A program made the translations under genes and the position numbers. From positions 50,460 through 114,459 of the forward strand of contig NZ_BMIK01000015.1 in the NCBI RefSeq assembly GCF_014642075.1: a stretch of DNA of 64,000 bases. Reading direction: 5' to 3'. Every line of letters begins with the position of its first letter. The first letter of the stretch is position 1. The notes under the pieces are model-generated. The model saw only the letters and a list, made by a program, of their open reading frames with translations. It was not told the origin of the DNA and did not search any database. Below are positions 63,306 to 64,000 of the stretch, piece after piece. This DNA comes from Parapedobacter defluvii. Lineage in GTDB: Bacteria; Bacteroidota; Bacteroidia; Sphingobacteriales; Sphingobacteriaceae.

Positions 63306-63956
63306 ATGTCAGCAATGGAAACCGAAAATCTATATTCCGGTATGCTGGAGCAATTGGGAGCTATCAATGGGCCGATCAGGGAATCGGTGGAGAACCTTAA
63401 TGAATCGCTCTCCTGTATCACGACCACCATTAATGATTTAAAAGAACGTATAAGGCGTCATCCGTTTGAGGATGATCATGATGAAATAGTATTCTTTAAA
63501 TATACCAAACCTCGCTTTTGTTCATGGAACATCTATGTCGTAGAACTACACCATATACTTTTAGCGACCCCAATCGGTACCGACCAAATGAGACGAGATT
63601 ACTATATGAACGAAATGGAGGTGTTCGACCGTTTTTTCAAACAGCACGCCTTCCACTATCAATATTACTTAAAGGATGAAAAATCCAAGGATAGGGATTT
63701 TTTTCTTCGCCGGAACAGGTCGCTCTTTCCTCCCGGCAGGGAGCTGATACCTGATGACCCCGAATTTTCCACCGATCTCGACCACCTGTTTGCAGCATTC
63801 CGAGCTTACGAAATGCTCCGTGATTTTATAGTCAAGCGTATCAGATTGTTGTATCAAGAACCAAATAATACCCTCTTACAGGAAATAATGGAAAGCCGGA
63901 AACGGTGGTGGTCGGGCTGTAATCTTCCCCGAAAACAGCTACGCATATTAATGTAG
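63306..63956 (+). CDS. RteC-family protein (conjugative element regulator), possibly shortened
   Basis: 216 residues, largely RteC domain: ENLNESLSCITTTINDLKERIR, IVFFKYTKPRFCSWNIYVVELHHILL and the acidic NEMEVFDRFFKQHAFHYQYYL pattern. RteC of CTnDOT-like elements drives excision and transfer genes. The usual C-terminal W-T/S-G-S...LIELIYAL segment is not clear here (WWSGCNLPRKQLRILM), so the gene may be truncated by the insertion that follows or may simply be a divergent member. Confidence 0.75.
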   Translation: MSAMETENLYSGMLEQLGAINGPIRESVENLNESLSCITTTINDLKERIRRHPFEDDHDEIVFFKYTKPRFCSWNIYVVELHHILLATPIGTDQMRRDYYMNEMEVFDRFFKQHAFHYQYYLKDEKSKDRDFFLRRNRSLFPPGRELIPDDPEFSTDLDHLFAAFRAYEMLRDFIVKRIRLLYQEPNNTLLQEIMESRKRWWSGCNLPRKQLRILM

Positions 63957-63974
63957 TTTTATAATTTAGGGACA

Positions 63975-64000
63975 ATGAAAAAAAGTAAGTTTAGTGAATC
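63975..64000 (+). CDS. Start of an IS3-type transposase OrfA (cut by window edge)
   Basis: Only eight full codons are visible (MKKSKFSE). This is the usual opening of IS3-family OrfA proteins, but eight residues cannot prove it. It begins 18 bp after the RteC-like gene. A terminal inverted repeat cannot be assessed. Confidence 0.4.

Noticed and set aside
1..64000. CRISPR arrays, rRNA genes, prophage modules
   Set aside because: No direct repeats with regular spacers, no rRNA sequence and no phage structural genes were seen.

Overview
The window looks like chromosomal DNA from a member of the Bacteroidota, most likely of the Sphingobacterium/Pedobacter kind (genus not determinable by eye). 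The evidence is a SusC/SusD pair under a FecI/FecR switch, promoters of the Bacteroidota TAnnTTTG type, an ImuA-ImuB-DnaE2 cassette, a fused ThrA, a DUF4292/EnvC-type cell-wall cluster and an RteC-type gene at the right edge.

Layout. 1-8.0 kb (minus): ECF sigma factor, FecR anti-sigma, SusC with STN domain, SusD and a Tat-exported phosphocholine-type phospholipase C cut by the window edge, forming a lipid or phosphodiester uptake locus. 8.1-13.9 kb: imuA-imuB-dnaE2 translesion cassette behind a near-perfect 23-bp dyad, then convergent tfoX-like and CBS genes. 14.7-16.8 kb: a small island with two frameshifted genes (HExxH metallopeptidase, Mrr-like endonuclease) beside tRNA-Pro(GGG). 16.9-19.7 kb: LytS/LytTR two-component pair and a BtuF-like protein. 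19.7-24.7 kb (minus): thrABC behind a complete transcription attenuator, with a Thr/Ile-rich leader peptide, an antiterminator and a terminator. 24.8-32.1 kb: NlpC/P60 peptidase, phosphoribosyltransferase, LysM lytic transglycosylase, TatA, EnvC-like protein, DUF4292 lipoprotein and a TPR protein. 32.1-35.0 kb: rplM-rpsI-rpsB and tsf with a textbook promoter and terminators.

35.3-42.0 kb holds a tightly packed signalling locus: an E1-like/nitroreductase fusion (Rv1355c type), a GNAT or LuxI-like acyltransferase, a 7TMR-DISM histidine kinase, a receiver-kinase hybrid and a convergent receiver. The arrangement suggests that a small molecule is made and sensed by one operon. 42.4-48.1 kb is a visibly AT-rich defence-like patch: a NACHT NTPase with an N-terminal nuclease-like domain and a C-terminal TOPRIM domain, divergent from a MORC-like GHKL ATPase with an intact PD-(D/E)xK motif, then a frameshifted GNAT gene.

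48.1-63.1 kb is a respiratory and copper-handling region. Two membrane proteins with C-terminal cytochrome c domains and an AraC regulator lie on the minus strand. A sco plus small CxGxC-protein module is present twice in mirror image around 53.6 kb. On the plus strand follow a YtkA/FixH-like copper lipoprotein, two MbnP-MbnH pairs, a beta-barrel with a CxxCxC start, a monohaem cytochrome, a Tat-signal superoxide dismutase and a membrane LuxR regulator. The right edge carries an operator-controlled RteC-family gene and the first codons of what looks like an IS3-type transposase, hinting at a mobile element starting or ending there. Three separate genes carry single-base frameshifts; either these accessory genes are decaying or the assembly has indel errors.
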